Of a stretch of 64,000 nucleotides of DNA, positions 46,601 through 58,600 are shown in pieces; the stretch's first letter is position 1, and every line of letters starts with the position of its first letter. The stretch is from Pisaster brevispinus (lineage: Eukaryota > Echinodermata > Asteroidea > Forcipulatida > Asteriidae). The notes beneath the pieces are model-generated. The model saw only the letters and a program-made list of their open reading frames with translations, searched no databases and was not told where the DNA came from. Where the stretch lies: positions 19,784,592 to 19,848,591 of the forward strand of contig JAMKCF010000007.1 of NCBI GenBank assembly GCA_023634235.1, written 5' to 3'. The translations under genes and the position numbers were made by a program.

Positions 46601-49600
46601 ACCTTACTCACATTCATCGCTTTGAGTTTTGACTCACCTTTGATATCTCGGTGTACAATTCCATGCTCATGAAGGACGCTGATAGCTACAGTTATTTCTT
46701 GTGCGTATCGTCTGACCATCTCCTCTGGCAGGCCAGCTTTGGCAACCTCAGCTATTGTCCCTTCATCACAGTACTCCATGAAGATAAGAAGCTCCTCCTA
46801 AAAATAGGTTGCAATTAGAAGTACATCAGCCATCTTTACAAGTAATTTGGAACACCCAGTCATGCATTTTGTGTGAGAACGACGTGTAGCATGCGCACAT
46901 TTTACAGAACTCATTGCACAATTAGTAAGCGAACAACGCCACTGCGTTAATAATTTGAGTACTTGACGCTCCTGCAAGCCAAATGGAAATTTGCCCATAA
47001 AAATGGCATCTATTGGGAAATATCTACTCATAATGATACCAGTAGTTGATTTATTCAAGACCAGCTTGAACGAAAACAGCAACAAGTGACCGTTGCTGAA
47101 ATCCATTTAAAGTGTGTTCATCAATAAGAAAATGACTCACACAAGATTAAACAGATTTTAATTGTAAACAAAACAATCTATTTGAATACCCTTCTCTGGT
47201 GCTTTCCAGAAGGATTTGAGACTAAAAGTCATGTTATGTCATCACTCATGTTACTTCATTTCTGGGAGCTCCGTTTTGTATAACTGCTTTGTTGCATTAA
47301 CAAAGCAACATCCCACACTCGTGTCATTAAACAAGAAAATTGACCATTATTGGTTTGTTCTTTCGAAGGGGACGTTAAGCCGGAAGTCCCATGTGTTGTG
47401 TATTGCACGTAAAGGAACCCAGTGCAACTTATCACTAAGAGAAGCCGTTTGCCCCAATGTTTCCAGCATTGCTGGCTGCAGACTGTGCCGCATCACCTTA
47501 TAAAACCCTTACAAGATGCTGTTGTAAAAATAATGAGAACTCTGAGATGCAGTCGGGTGTGATAACGCGCTATATAAGAGCTATGTACCATTATTCTTCC
47601 TTCTTACCCTATGTATTTCAACTCCATAGTAGTGGACCAGGCTGGGATGCCTAATTCCTTCAAAGTTCTTGATCTCATCTGCAATGTCTTTGATAACGCT
47701 GTGGTTATTCCGTTGAAATCTCATCTGGTGGAATAAAAGGCAGTTTACAATTTGTGAATAATTCTGTTTTTCTGATTTTTTTAATAATTTTTTTTATGAG
47801 ATATCGCCCAATCACAAGGCCAAACAGCCACTTCAAGGTGAGGGCTACACCTAACTGATTTGGGCTGTCGACCCAAATCAACTGTCACCAGGGGCAGGTT
47901 GCCACCTACTCCTGGGGCTGAAACAGAGTTACCCCCTTCACAGTCCGTAAGGATGTAGGCAAGGGTATCATCCTCTAGGAGCCTGGTTGGCAGAGCAGAA
48001 TGCACTACCTTCCCGACTTTTTATAAAGCAATTATGGTTAATGGCCTTGCTCAAGGACACAAGTGTCATTACCGGGATTCGAACCCACACTCTGCTGCTG
48101 ACAACACCAGAGCTTGGGTCTGATGAACTAAACCGCTCGGCCACGACACGCCACGATGAAAGAAATAATTCTTTAGAAACAATAACAAACACAATGATAG
48201 CAACTTTGCACTAAAATGCTACATGTCGCACAACTGACATAATACTTCACCTTAGGAAGGCAATATTTGTGGGTAAAAGTTAGCGGCAACAGAAGAAATT
48301 GTTTGGCAATCTGCTGCTTAATGAAACCAGTTATTATTCTTATTAACTCTTACTTCTTTCATGGCTATTGTCTGTCCAGTATCCATGTTTATACATGAGT
48401 AGACAGTAGTACCACGCTGCCCCTCACCTGTTAACAAATACAGGAAAATGCAAATTAGATGATAGAGTTTGAGGTCAAACTATTAAAGGTAGGGTCATAG
48501 ATTGGTTGTCAAGGTAATGCTTATTTATTGACAAAATTATCAAGAAAGATACGATAAAAGTCAAATGTGAAAGTTTTAGCTGAACACAGTTTCTACTTAA
48601 TGTTAAAACAGCAAAAAAATGTCACAATTTGATTTGCTATCTAAGTCCAGCAGGACTGAGTGTGATTCAAATCAAATAGGTTTTGCATTCTAGAGCAGGT
48701 GTCTCAACCACTAGACCACTGTGCTTGCCTGATGACAAAGGCCAGTAAACAAGAGAAAAGCTGTATAAGCACCGTACAGTGTATTCTCAGTGCTTTTCGG
48801 GTCCTACATCCACAAGCACCTTGAGCGGGATTGGAACCTAGCAGAGAGCCATGAAATTGCACCATGGTGACAAAGGCAAGTAAGACGAGAAAAGGTGTGT
48901 GCTAAGCACTGTATTCTCAGTGCTTTCTGAATTCAGCAGGTAAAAATCCCAAGCACCTTGAGTGGGATTCGAACCAACAACATTCTGCATTTTAGATGGG
49001 TATCTTAACTCCCCTGGCGATGAAAGAGAAGAGAAAGGAATAGAGTCTTGTCCAACTCACCAATCTTGCGCCCTCGTTGCCAGCTGAAGGTCACCTTCTT
49101 ACAGTTGATATTAACCACCTCGTTATTACTTCGTCTATCACTCAGCCGCCCAATCATCTGCAGATCTTGCAGTTTTTTAGTCCGCTGCTCGTCTAGCTTC
49201 TGCAGCTTGCCGCGGACACGACTCCACCGGTCAAGCCTGGTCAGCGACTCGGAGCTGTCTTTGGAGATGCAGCGAAACATGCGAGCGACCGATGCTGCCT
49301 GGGGTGGGGACATAGGGCATGGGCTGGGACGCTTTTCATACTTCGGGTAGGATGGCTCTGCCAAATATAAGGGGAAAAAAACACACACTTGAGTTTTCTT
49401 AATTCTGCATTGCATTTGCAAATTGGTTGATTGACCATTTTGCTTGTCTACAGAACAGGCATGATATTTGGTCCTTGCTAAAAAAAAGGACTATTTCATC
49501 AAGTACAAAGGCTTGCCTACATGTAAACATGGTGTAGCCTTTAATAGACATTTCAGGCCATTTAAGCACAATTTTTCAGAGTTTTCCCATGGGTAACTTG

Positions 49601-52600
49601 TAAATCAGACTTAAGTAGGAAGAATATCATGCCTGTAAAAAGCAGAGCAACTGTGCATAAAGTTCCAAGTTGAACAGTTTAATGTCAATTTGAACCATTC
49701 AAAAGTTAGTTGCTTGATTTTTTATACAGTAAGTAAGGGAGCATCTCGAAAGTCGAAACGTTAGGAATGTTCTAATCGGATAAGTGTTCCGGCACGTGCT
49801 CATGAACTGTTCCATTCGACCGATGGAATGTTCCATCGGAATGTTCAAAATACTAAATGCCAGGATTCACTCATGTAGGATTGCTCCTGCATTTTCGCAC
49901 ATTGATGCGGTCAAGCAAAACGCTGGGGCGGTCCCATGAGACGGCAAGAACATTCTTTTGTGCCTAGAACACGCCCAACTTTTAAGACACTCCCTAAAAT
50001 ACATTCAAAATCAAGAGCAAAAAGTGTAGATGTATTCAGTCACTGATTTGATATGGCACTGTGACAATGCTTTCATCACACAAAATAATGAAATTTATAT
50101 TTGGTGGTTACCACGGTGGACTGTGGGGGTAAGGCAACATCCGAAGATGGGTACACACAGTCAGATGATGATGGAGGAGAATTACACCCCTCTTAAAGAG
50201 TACATCAGATAATCTTAAGATATAGAAATAATAAAAGGTCACTGATTAATAACCAGAGTCTTGTTTACGAAGAGTAAGACCAACATAGTCATTAGAATCT
50301 GAGCTTTAATCCCCGTCACATTTGCAGGACTCTTAACGATAATTCCTTCTCTCTGAGATTGTTGATGTGAATGATTAGCAACTTCATTTGGCTGCTGGTG
50401 CTGCTTACTCTAAAGGAGTTGTTGATGCGAATGATTAGCAGCTTCATTTGGCTGCTGGTGCTGCTTACTCCAAAGGAGTTGTTGATGCGAATGATTAGCA
50501 GCTTCATTTGGCTGCTGGTGCTGCTTACTCCAAAGGAGTTGTTGATGCGAATGATTAGCAGCTTCATTTGGCTGCTGGTGCTGCTTACTCCAAAGGAGTT
50601 GTTGATGCGAATGATTAGCAGCTTCATTTGGCTGCTGATGCTGCTTACTCCAAAGGAGTTGTTGATGTGAATGATTAGCAACTTCATTTGGCTGCTGGTG
50701 CTGCTTACTCCAAGGGAGTTGAGACTACTTTTTTCAGCAGGGATAGTAATAGTGTAAGTCACTTGATTCTTGGTTTGTAAGCACCTAACAAATGTCTACT
50801 ATTATTAAAGTCATACTCCAAGACATGCACAAACCTTGCTTATCTTCTGTAGGGCTGTTGTTGGGTACCAGTGACATGTATCTCTCAGTGCTACTGGATT
50901 GGAGGTGATCTATGAAGGGGACCGGGGATGGAGTAGAGTCTGAAGCGGACCGGGATTGCTTGGACCAGGCTCTGTTTAGTTTATGACTTCCCTCCATCAT
51001 GGGACTAGTCACTGGCAAGGCTGTTGACAACAAAGCAGACATTTATCAAATCAACACCTTTCTAAATAAAATCAATCATTTCAAGTCTGGTTTCCTGACT
51101 ACTCAGCTTATTAAGGAACAACCCAAAAAAATAAATACAACAGACAAATGAACAGATTATTCCAAAACTTCTGATCTTTTGAATGTCTGAGACCATCGCA
51201 CAGGCAACCAATATCTGTTGGTTTGTCTGTCGGCTGATCTAAGGATGCAGTGCATCTTAATATTGTGGTAACATGAAACCCATGTGACAAAGCTTAGCCA
51301 GTGAGCATGCTCAATCAACCACATTGTATGGAGATCCAATACACACAAAGTTCATGAAGACATATTAGGAGGTGAAGTACAGGGCCCAATTTCATAGAGC
51401 TTACCAGAAAAAGGTTACCAGCTAAAGTACCATTTGACATGTAGCATCTGTGACTGGTATCCTGCTTATTGTTGCTTAACAGAATTTGTAAAGCAATAGT
51501 TTCTGCTGAAGGAGCTTTATTAAATTGGCCCCTGGTTACTTCCCTGTCTACAATTATGTGCATAAGTTATAAGATAGGCTCTGGGTGTACCTGTAAATGA
51601 GAACCATTCGTCAGGTTGGTACTACTAAACTTAAATGAATCCCAAGCACGGCAACTGGTGGGCATGTATAAACCTGAATTATACATATATGTCACCAACC
51701 AATGTCAAAGTTGAATTTCCACAAAATTGAGAGTTTCTACTGCCTTGAAGCCTGAGAGCTTAGAGTATCCACTAAATGCAAGTAAGTTGAATAAATACCT
51801 GGGCTGTTCGAGCAGGACTTATCCTCTGTCCCAATGATGTGAGAGATACACTTATTCATAAGATGCTTCATTTTCTGTGGAAGAGACAGTCCAGACATGA
51901 TGAATATTAATGAAACCAAATGAATAACAAAGAAACCCAATGAATATTAATGAAACCAAATGAATAATAAAACCAAATGAATACTAATGAAACCAATTAA
52001 TAACAATGAAGCCTAATAAATAATGGCATAAATGATGTCAGTTTTCTTGTAGAAACCAATGTCAAGATATGAACCCGTGCATAAAATCACGATGAGTTGT
52101 TTTTGATATAAAACATGTTTCTTTCAACACAGTTTTTAAAGCACAATACTTTAAAATTAATACACAGTTCTAATTTTATTAGTTATCACGCAAGCATGAC
52201 TGGAAATCAAACAAATATTGCGCTTCTGCGTCCAATATTCAACGGGGCAAAAGGCCAGGTGATATGCGACATAGACGCGCTTTATTTTCTGTATTACATG
52301 TATTATTTATACATTTGAATATAAGTTTGCTTAAAGACCAACTTGAACGAAATTAACATGATTGTCGTAAAGGCGTGTGTATTGATTACATATAATTGAG
52401 TAAAACTCAATAACAATGGTTTCATAATGTTACAAACAAAAAACATTTGATCTGTGTCATGCTGGGCAAAAAGGCAGAGTTTCACAAAAAGCCCCCAAGC
52501 GCCTAGGAATCTAGGAACAAAGATAAACAACCTTCATCCAGTCCGTGTTGTGAAGTTGTTTACATCACAACACCCACTGGTTTTACACTGGTTTTCTGAG

Positions 52601-55600
52601 GCACCGGTACTTCAGTGTTGATTTCACTTTTCATTTTTATTGTTCTTTGCTGGAAACCATGCAGCGCTTCGCCAATGGCAGGAAAAAACACTAGTTTAAA
52701 AATTGAAAGGGGGGGGGGTAGTTTTTCCCATCAAATTTCATCAAAATTACAGGGAGGTGAATTTCACACTTTTATTTCATTTTTTCCAAATAATAACTTA
52801 ACACAAAATTAACAAGGATAAACAGTCAAACTAGTTTGAGTGATTTCGTTCAAGTTGATCTTGAAGTTGAGATAATATAAGTCAGAATAAATGTATCAGA
52901 TATTAAACATGTTAAAAAGTATGAACTGTTTTGACTTACGAGAAAATCCTCATTTGTAAGGTGCGCCACATTTCTAGGCTCACTGGCCACGACCAGAAAA
53001 TCCATGCCGTGGTTTGCCCAACTACAACCAAACAATAAACATAGTGTTAACACATGGACTACAGCACGTTTCATCAAAGATAAGCTCCATCAAAATTTAA
53101 CGAAATCTGGAGATGAACAAAGAAAATTGACTTAAGCAGGATTTGAACCTGTAACCTTCAGGTTTATGTGCTGGTACTTCACCAACTGAGCTAACTTGAC
53201 CTATGTTGGCAGTCTTCCTATTTTGTCAACATCTTCATTCTCGGATTGCCAGTCATAGGGCTACTTTGCTCAGTAGGTAGAGCACCGACACATAAGCCTA
53301 CAAGTCACATGTTCGAATCCCGCTCTAGTCAGTTATTCTTTGTTCACGCCAAAATTGACTTTTTTAATCACCTAGTAAAATTTCCTTGTGGTTTATTACT
53401 CAAAATAAAATATAACTATAAGCTATTGCTTTCCACTGTAAGCGATACGCTATGTTTACTCACTGATGACAGGCGCCAGACTGATTCAATCTATTTATCT
53501 TAACATACCTTGGTCGGGTACCCCGTCCCTTCTCACAGGTTTCAAGGACAAACTTCATCCACATGTCGGCCAAATTCTGGATGGACTTGGCTAGTTTCTG
53601 TCTCGCCTCTCCTGACAGCAAGCGGGTCACCTCTTTGTGGTACTAGAAGGGGGGAGAACAGGGAGTAAAACTCAATTCTACGAAAATCCACGACGTTGTT
53701 TTGTTAAAACTCAGTATAAAGCAACGTCAACCAAACTTGTCAGAGTCCAGATGCTTGGATGTTGAGTAACCATAGAGTGGAGTATTTTGAAGGATTTGAA
53801 ACGTCTCCTGACCAGACCAGGGAGATTTATGCAAAGTCTTCACATTGACTTTAACGCCGTCTAGGAAAATAATTAATTCTGATTCCTAGGCATTATTCCT
53901 TTGAGCTGTCCGAGAAGACGGCTGAACAAAATTTCTCAAAATAGCACTGTAAATCCTCCTGCCAAATATCAGAATGTTTGTTGTCTTTACTTCGTTTTAG
54001 TAAGAGCTTCATTTAGATGCTCCACAAAAAATGTTCAGGGTGGTGTTTTGAACATCATGGATGGCACCAGAAAAATGTTTGGAATCAACTGGGTGAACTG
54101 ATTTAACAAAATATCTAAGTTCTAAAGAATGTGTCTCGCCTCAAAAATAATTCTGGTATGATTTACAATTCAACTCACATCAAATCCAACAGAGAAACAC
54201 TGGTGCATCGTCTCCTTGAAATACGACAGCATGTTAATCTTCTCTGTCTCCTCAATTTCTTGGATTGCATCGATGTTCAGATTCTTATCCACTAAGTTGA
54301 TGGTCTCAACAGTAGTTTGGCACAGGTTCAAAGCATTTTGCTGGATGGGAGAACAGACAAAATTGACCTCATTCAATATTTTGGTACAATTTGTTAATTG
54401 AAGGCAATAATCTCTGAAAGATAATTTCATTGAACAGTCACTCGTCATATGAATATTCATTTCAATTTTAAAATATTAAAAACTACAGACCTGGAGGTAA
54501 AATGTGATGTTAATATTCAGGGCTGGAATTTCATCTTTGAGAGGCCAAGGCCATTCCATTGGAAAATCTTAAGGTCTATGGGAAACTTTTGAAGGGGCAC
54601 CAAGGCCAAGACCAGGGGCAACAGAGGCCATGGTCTCCATGTAACTCCAGGCTTGTCAACAATATATTTGTCAGGTCGTGAAACCATTTAAATACCCTCA
54701 AACGTGCCTTACACTGTAACCTCTAGGCCTGAATATACCTGTGAAAAGAAGATGTTGAAGTGATCTTCGTTTTAGGTTATGGGAGGAAAAACCAAACTGG
54801 GGAAAACCCATGCAATCAGGTAGGGACTGAAAACCCAATCCACATGCAAGGCTCCAGTCTGAAGTGGGTTTTTGAACCAGGCTCCACAGAGGTGAAAGGC
54901 AGGGAGGAAACCACTCAGCCAATGCCCACGATAAATAGAATTATAAATGCACTGTTGTTGAGGTCATAACATATAAATACCTTCAACTCATCGAGGGCCT
55001 CTGCTATCGTGTTATGACTTGATGTTTGATCACTGGTTAGTACAGCCGCTTTGCCTACAGCCCGCTCAAAGGCTTTCCTCTGGCCAAGAAGCTGTGACGA
55101 GTGGTTTACAACTAAAAGCAAACTCTTCACCTAGTTGAACAATGACAAACAAACTTTAAATTGACATCCTGCGATTTAACCAACCAGTGTTTCATAGATG
55201 TAGAAAGTGCATCCGTGACATTAACATTATTCTTTCGGTTCTAGCCTTACACCTATGTGTGATGAGTAGTGTATACTTAATGATGGTCCTTCTGGAGAAA
55301 ACAAAACCCAAGGGCATGCTACATGGGTGGGATTCGAACACATGACCCCCAGCATTCTAGACCACTGAGCGTGCTCAGTGACAAGCCAGTTTGAATCCTG
55401 CAATTAGCAGCATGTACCACAACAATTAAAGAGATATAATAACTAAGGATAACAACCGTGTCCATGTTCAAAGTGGCCAGCCTTTGTTGATGTAAACTGT
55501 TGCATCTCTTAATTCAAAGGCTCCATGCAATATTGTTGTATTTCTCCACAATTTGGTTTATGTAAATAGGGGAATGTTTTTGCAAGATACAGCGTTTGTG

Positions 55601-58600
55601 CAGTTTCAAACACGTTGTATCTCTGAATGAAAGTTTCGGAAATGAAGGTCAAGTCTTATTCGCATGTTCGGATTGTTTATTTAACTTTTATAGATTTCAT
55701 GGCTTAATTTTACTTTCCCAACAACTTGATACAATTTGGACAGTCATAAACCATGTTAAACTAAAGTATTTGAAGAAACAGAATCGTGCACATGAAACTC
55801 AATATGGTTGGGACTAACTTGGTCCCGGAAGTTTGAATAAGCATCCCAGTCTATATGGAAGTAGCTCCTACCTGTATATCTAAGAGTGCAATGGTAGTCT
55901 CTGCGTCTGGTACAACATGGATGCATGGTTCTTCCCAGTCGGGTGACTCGCCCTCTACAATGTCCCAATCTGAGCACCTGACCAAGAGGAGGTACCCCAC
56001 ACTATCAGCAATGGAGGTATCGTTGGGTATGAGGGGCATATCCTCACGCCCACAAAGGTCATCTAAGAGTTGGAGAATCTGGGCTGTGTCTTCTTTCAGA
56101 TGCTTAGGGACAAACATCAGATGGCCATTGATATCTGATCCAGTGGTAACCTGCGTAACATACAAGATATGGATGGTTACGTACAAAATGTCATCAGCCC
56201 AAAGCTGGGAAATATGAATGAAATATTCCAAAGGCAATGAGTCTATGAGGTTTAACAAGGTGCTGGGGTGTAGTGAGATACAAAAACCATGTCACAAACA
56301 CCTTGAGTGAGAGCTCACGCTTTCCAAACAAAGATTTTGAGGCAAATTTCATAAACCATGTATTAAGCAGGTGTTTCCTGCTTACAGGAATTTCTATTTC
56401 ATAATCACTCCTAACCCTAAGAAAGGTGTCATGGTTGAGTGGTCAAGCGCACTGGACTCAAGCTCTGGTGTTTTTGATCAGCAGAGTGTGGGTTCGAGTC
56501 CCTGTCTTGACACTCGTGTCCTTATGCAAGACCCTTAACCATTATTGCCTTGTCCTTCTGATAGAACGTAATGCCATTGTTCCCATGTGTTGTGTAACGC
56601 ACAAAAACGCATCCAGTACATTTATTGTTAAGAGAGCGGGTTTGCCCCAGAGTTTTTCCGGCATAGCTGGCTGCAGACTGCGCTGCATTACCCTGTAAAA
56701 CCCTTATAAGATGTTATATCAGCGGGTCTCATAATTAAAAAACTTGTATCGTAAGCTTGGGTGTAAACCTTGGCTACACGGCAGCTAATGGTTATATGGC
56801 TTCTGACTGGCACCCCTGAACAAAGATATTGACTAATAGGGAGACCGCCAACATAGGGCTGGATAGCTCAGTTGGTTTACTAATCCGGAGGTCATTGATT
56901 CAAGTCCTACTCCAGTCAATTTTTCTTTGTTCAAACCCAAATCATTTCAAAAACTCACAATTACTAAACACATTAATATTAATAAACTCTTTGAGATGTA
57001 CGAAGATAAAGCGCTATTTAAGAACTGATTATTCTTATAAACACACACAAACTTTCCAGTAGAATTTGCAAGACCATGAGTGTCACAACAATTCAAATCA
57101 ACTATTGTGAACAAGCAAACGCACCATCAAATAATTTCATAGGCAGTAGATTTGCGTAAAACTCACATCCTTAAAAAAACAAATGCTAACTGTTCCACTT
57201 ACCTTTATATGATCCGATTTCTTGAGTACTCTTAACAGCTCTTTTGTAGAAACCATCTTCAGAAACTCAGCAGCAATCTCCAAATCCTGGAAGAAAAAAA
57301 AAATAGAATAAAAGAAATACAACACCGCTCCAAGGACAAGCTACAATGCAGGAAGTGCCTAAGCTCACATCCTACCAAACTGGATCCAGTATACACTGCA
57401 TGGTAACTACGTCAATGGAGAACAAAACTAAAACAAATTTTGTTTTGATTTTCAATATTAATTTCTGTTACAATCTGTCATAATTCTTTCAGTACACATT
57501 CCTCTGTGAGGATCCGACAAAAAAATTTCGAAAGTTTGTTAGCATCATTAGCAAATATCAGACTAAGGAATGCACAACCCTCTTAACTACTTCACACCGG
57601 TTGTAGTGTATACATGCACAACATTTCTGGGTTGAAATACGTTTATAAATCCCAGAACAACTTTGGAGTATCCTTTTTAGGTTGTGGTCAGTTGACCACT
57701 TGATGTGTAATTATGCCCCATGACAAAATATTGTGTAGCGTGCACAGGCATGCACCTACCATGCCACGCTACAAAGGGTACTGGAATTCATGATTGAAAT
57801 CTCCCTTTTTCCGGTTATTGTGTAATCCTGATTCCAGACTGTCAAGAGGCTGCCACCATTGGTTTTCATTGTATTCGGCGTATAGGAGGCAATTCCCAGA
57901 TCATATTATCGGCCATGGCTAATGGCCAAGGTTCACTGTAAGACATTAAATAATTTCTCCAAAGAGAACGAAAAATACTGATGCATTTTATAAAATGCTT
58001 GTTGTCTTTACTTTATTAAGTCAGGTTTTCATTGTGACAACGATATTTACAACAGCAAAAAAAAACATATCTTGAAGCTCAGAAAAATTCTGAAAAATAA
58101 TATCGTGTAGAGGCTACAGATTTTGGAAGGGGTTAAAGTTTGTGGTTTTGTGCCAGTCTTATGCAAAGAAGAACACCCATTAAGTATTGAACATCCTAAT
58201 ATAATTACACAAAAGATGTCATTGACAGCACTTTGGTGCTTCTGTGAAAATGAGTACAACAAATTAAATCTACTTGGCCGTTGGACTTACCTTTCTCAGC
58301 ATCTTAGCAAAACCAAGAGCCTTAGATGCCCTCTCTCGCACCTCATGAAATAAACACTTGAAACGTTTACAGGAGTTGATGATAATACGCCTGAGATAAA
58401 GGTGGAAAAATATCTCAGTTTTAACCATTTTGAAATTAGCTAGGGAACTGATAAGTTATTTTTATACATACAGCAGGCTTTATAATATTAAAAAAATTGC
58501 CAAATATTAATGCAAAGATTTTGATTGCAGTTTTAGAACGAGACATTTAATTTGTTGATTTGTCATGAAGGGTTCAAATAGATTGTTCACATTAAGTTGG

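Larger units (their letters stand above)
43632..48427 (-). other. MAP3K4: MAP3K4 kinase-domain exons
   Basis: Seven exons, with the end of exon 49061-49357, encode the complete catalytic domain. Motifs in order: [15 protein letters not shown] (glycine loop with all three Gly), AMKE lysine, [14 protein letters not shown] (C-helix Glu), FMEYCDEGT hinge, HRDIKGANVF catalytic loop, [18 protein letters not shown] and RPWHEY, ending a few residues after DHPFLK. No catalytic residue is missing, so the kinase should be active. The last exon adds only [12 protein letters not shown]. Confidence 0.95.

Noticed and set aside
54341..54460. N-terminal extension of MAP3K4 exon 54179-54340
   Set aside because: The frame is open but upstream of a strong polypyrimidine tract and CCATCCAG acceptor. 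Including it breaks the phase with exon 54981-55130.
54713..54738. 26-base microexon of MAP3K4 with good splice sites and apparently fitting phase
   Set aside because: It was needed only if the next exon began at 54413. Family alignment and a strong acceptor place that exon's start at 54340 in phase 0, so no microexon is required, and the sequence resembles the edge of dispersed repeat F.
54698..54922. 74-codon minus-strand frame
   Set aside because: It lies within dispersed repeat E; the same peptide fragments (GFQSLPDC) appear at 15599-15781, marking a repeat and not a gene.
56426..56520. Functional tRNA-Leu gene
   Set aside because: The fold is good, but the sequence continues directly into a SINE body found at several other loci, so it is a SINE promoter head.
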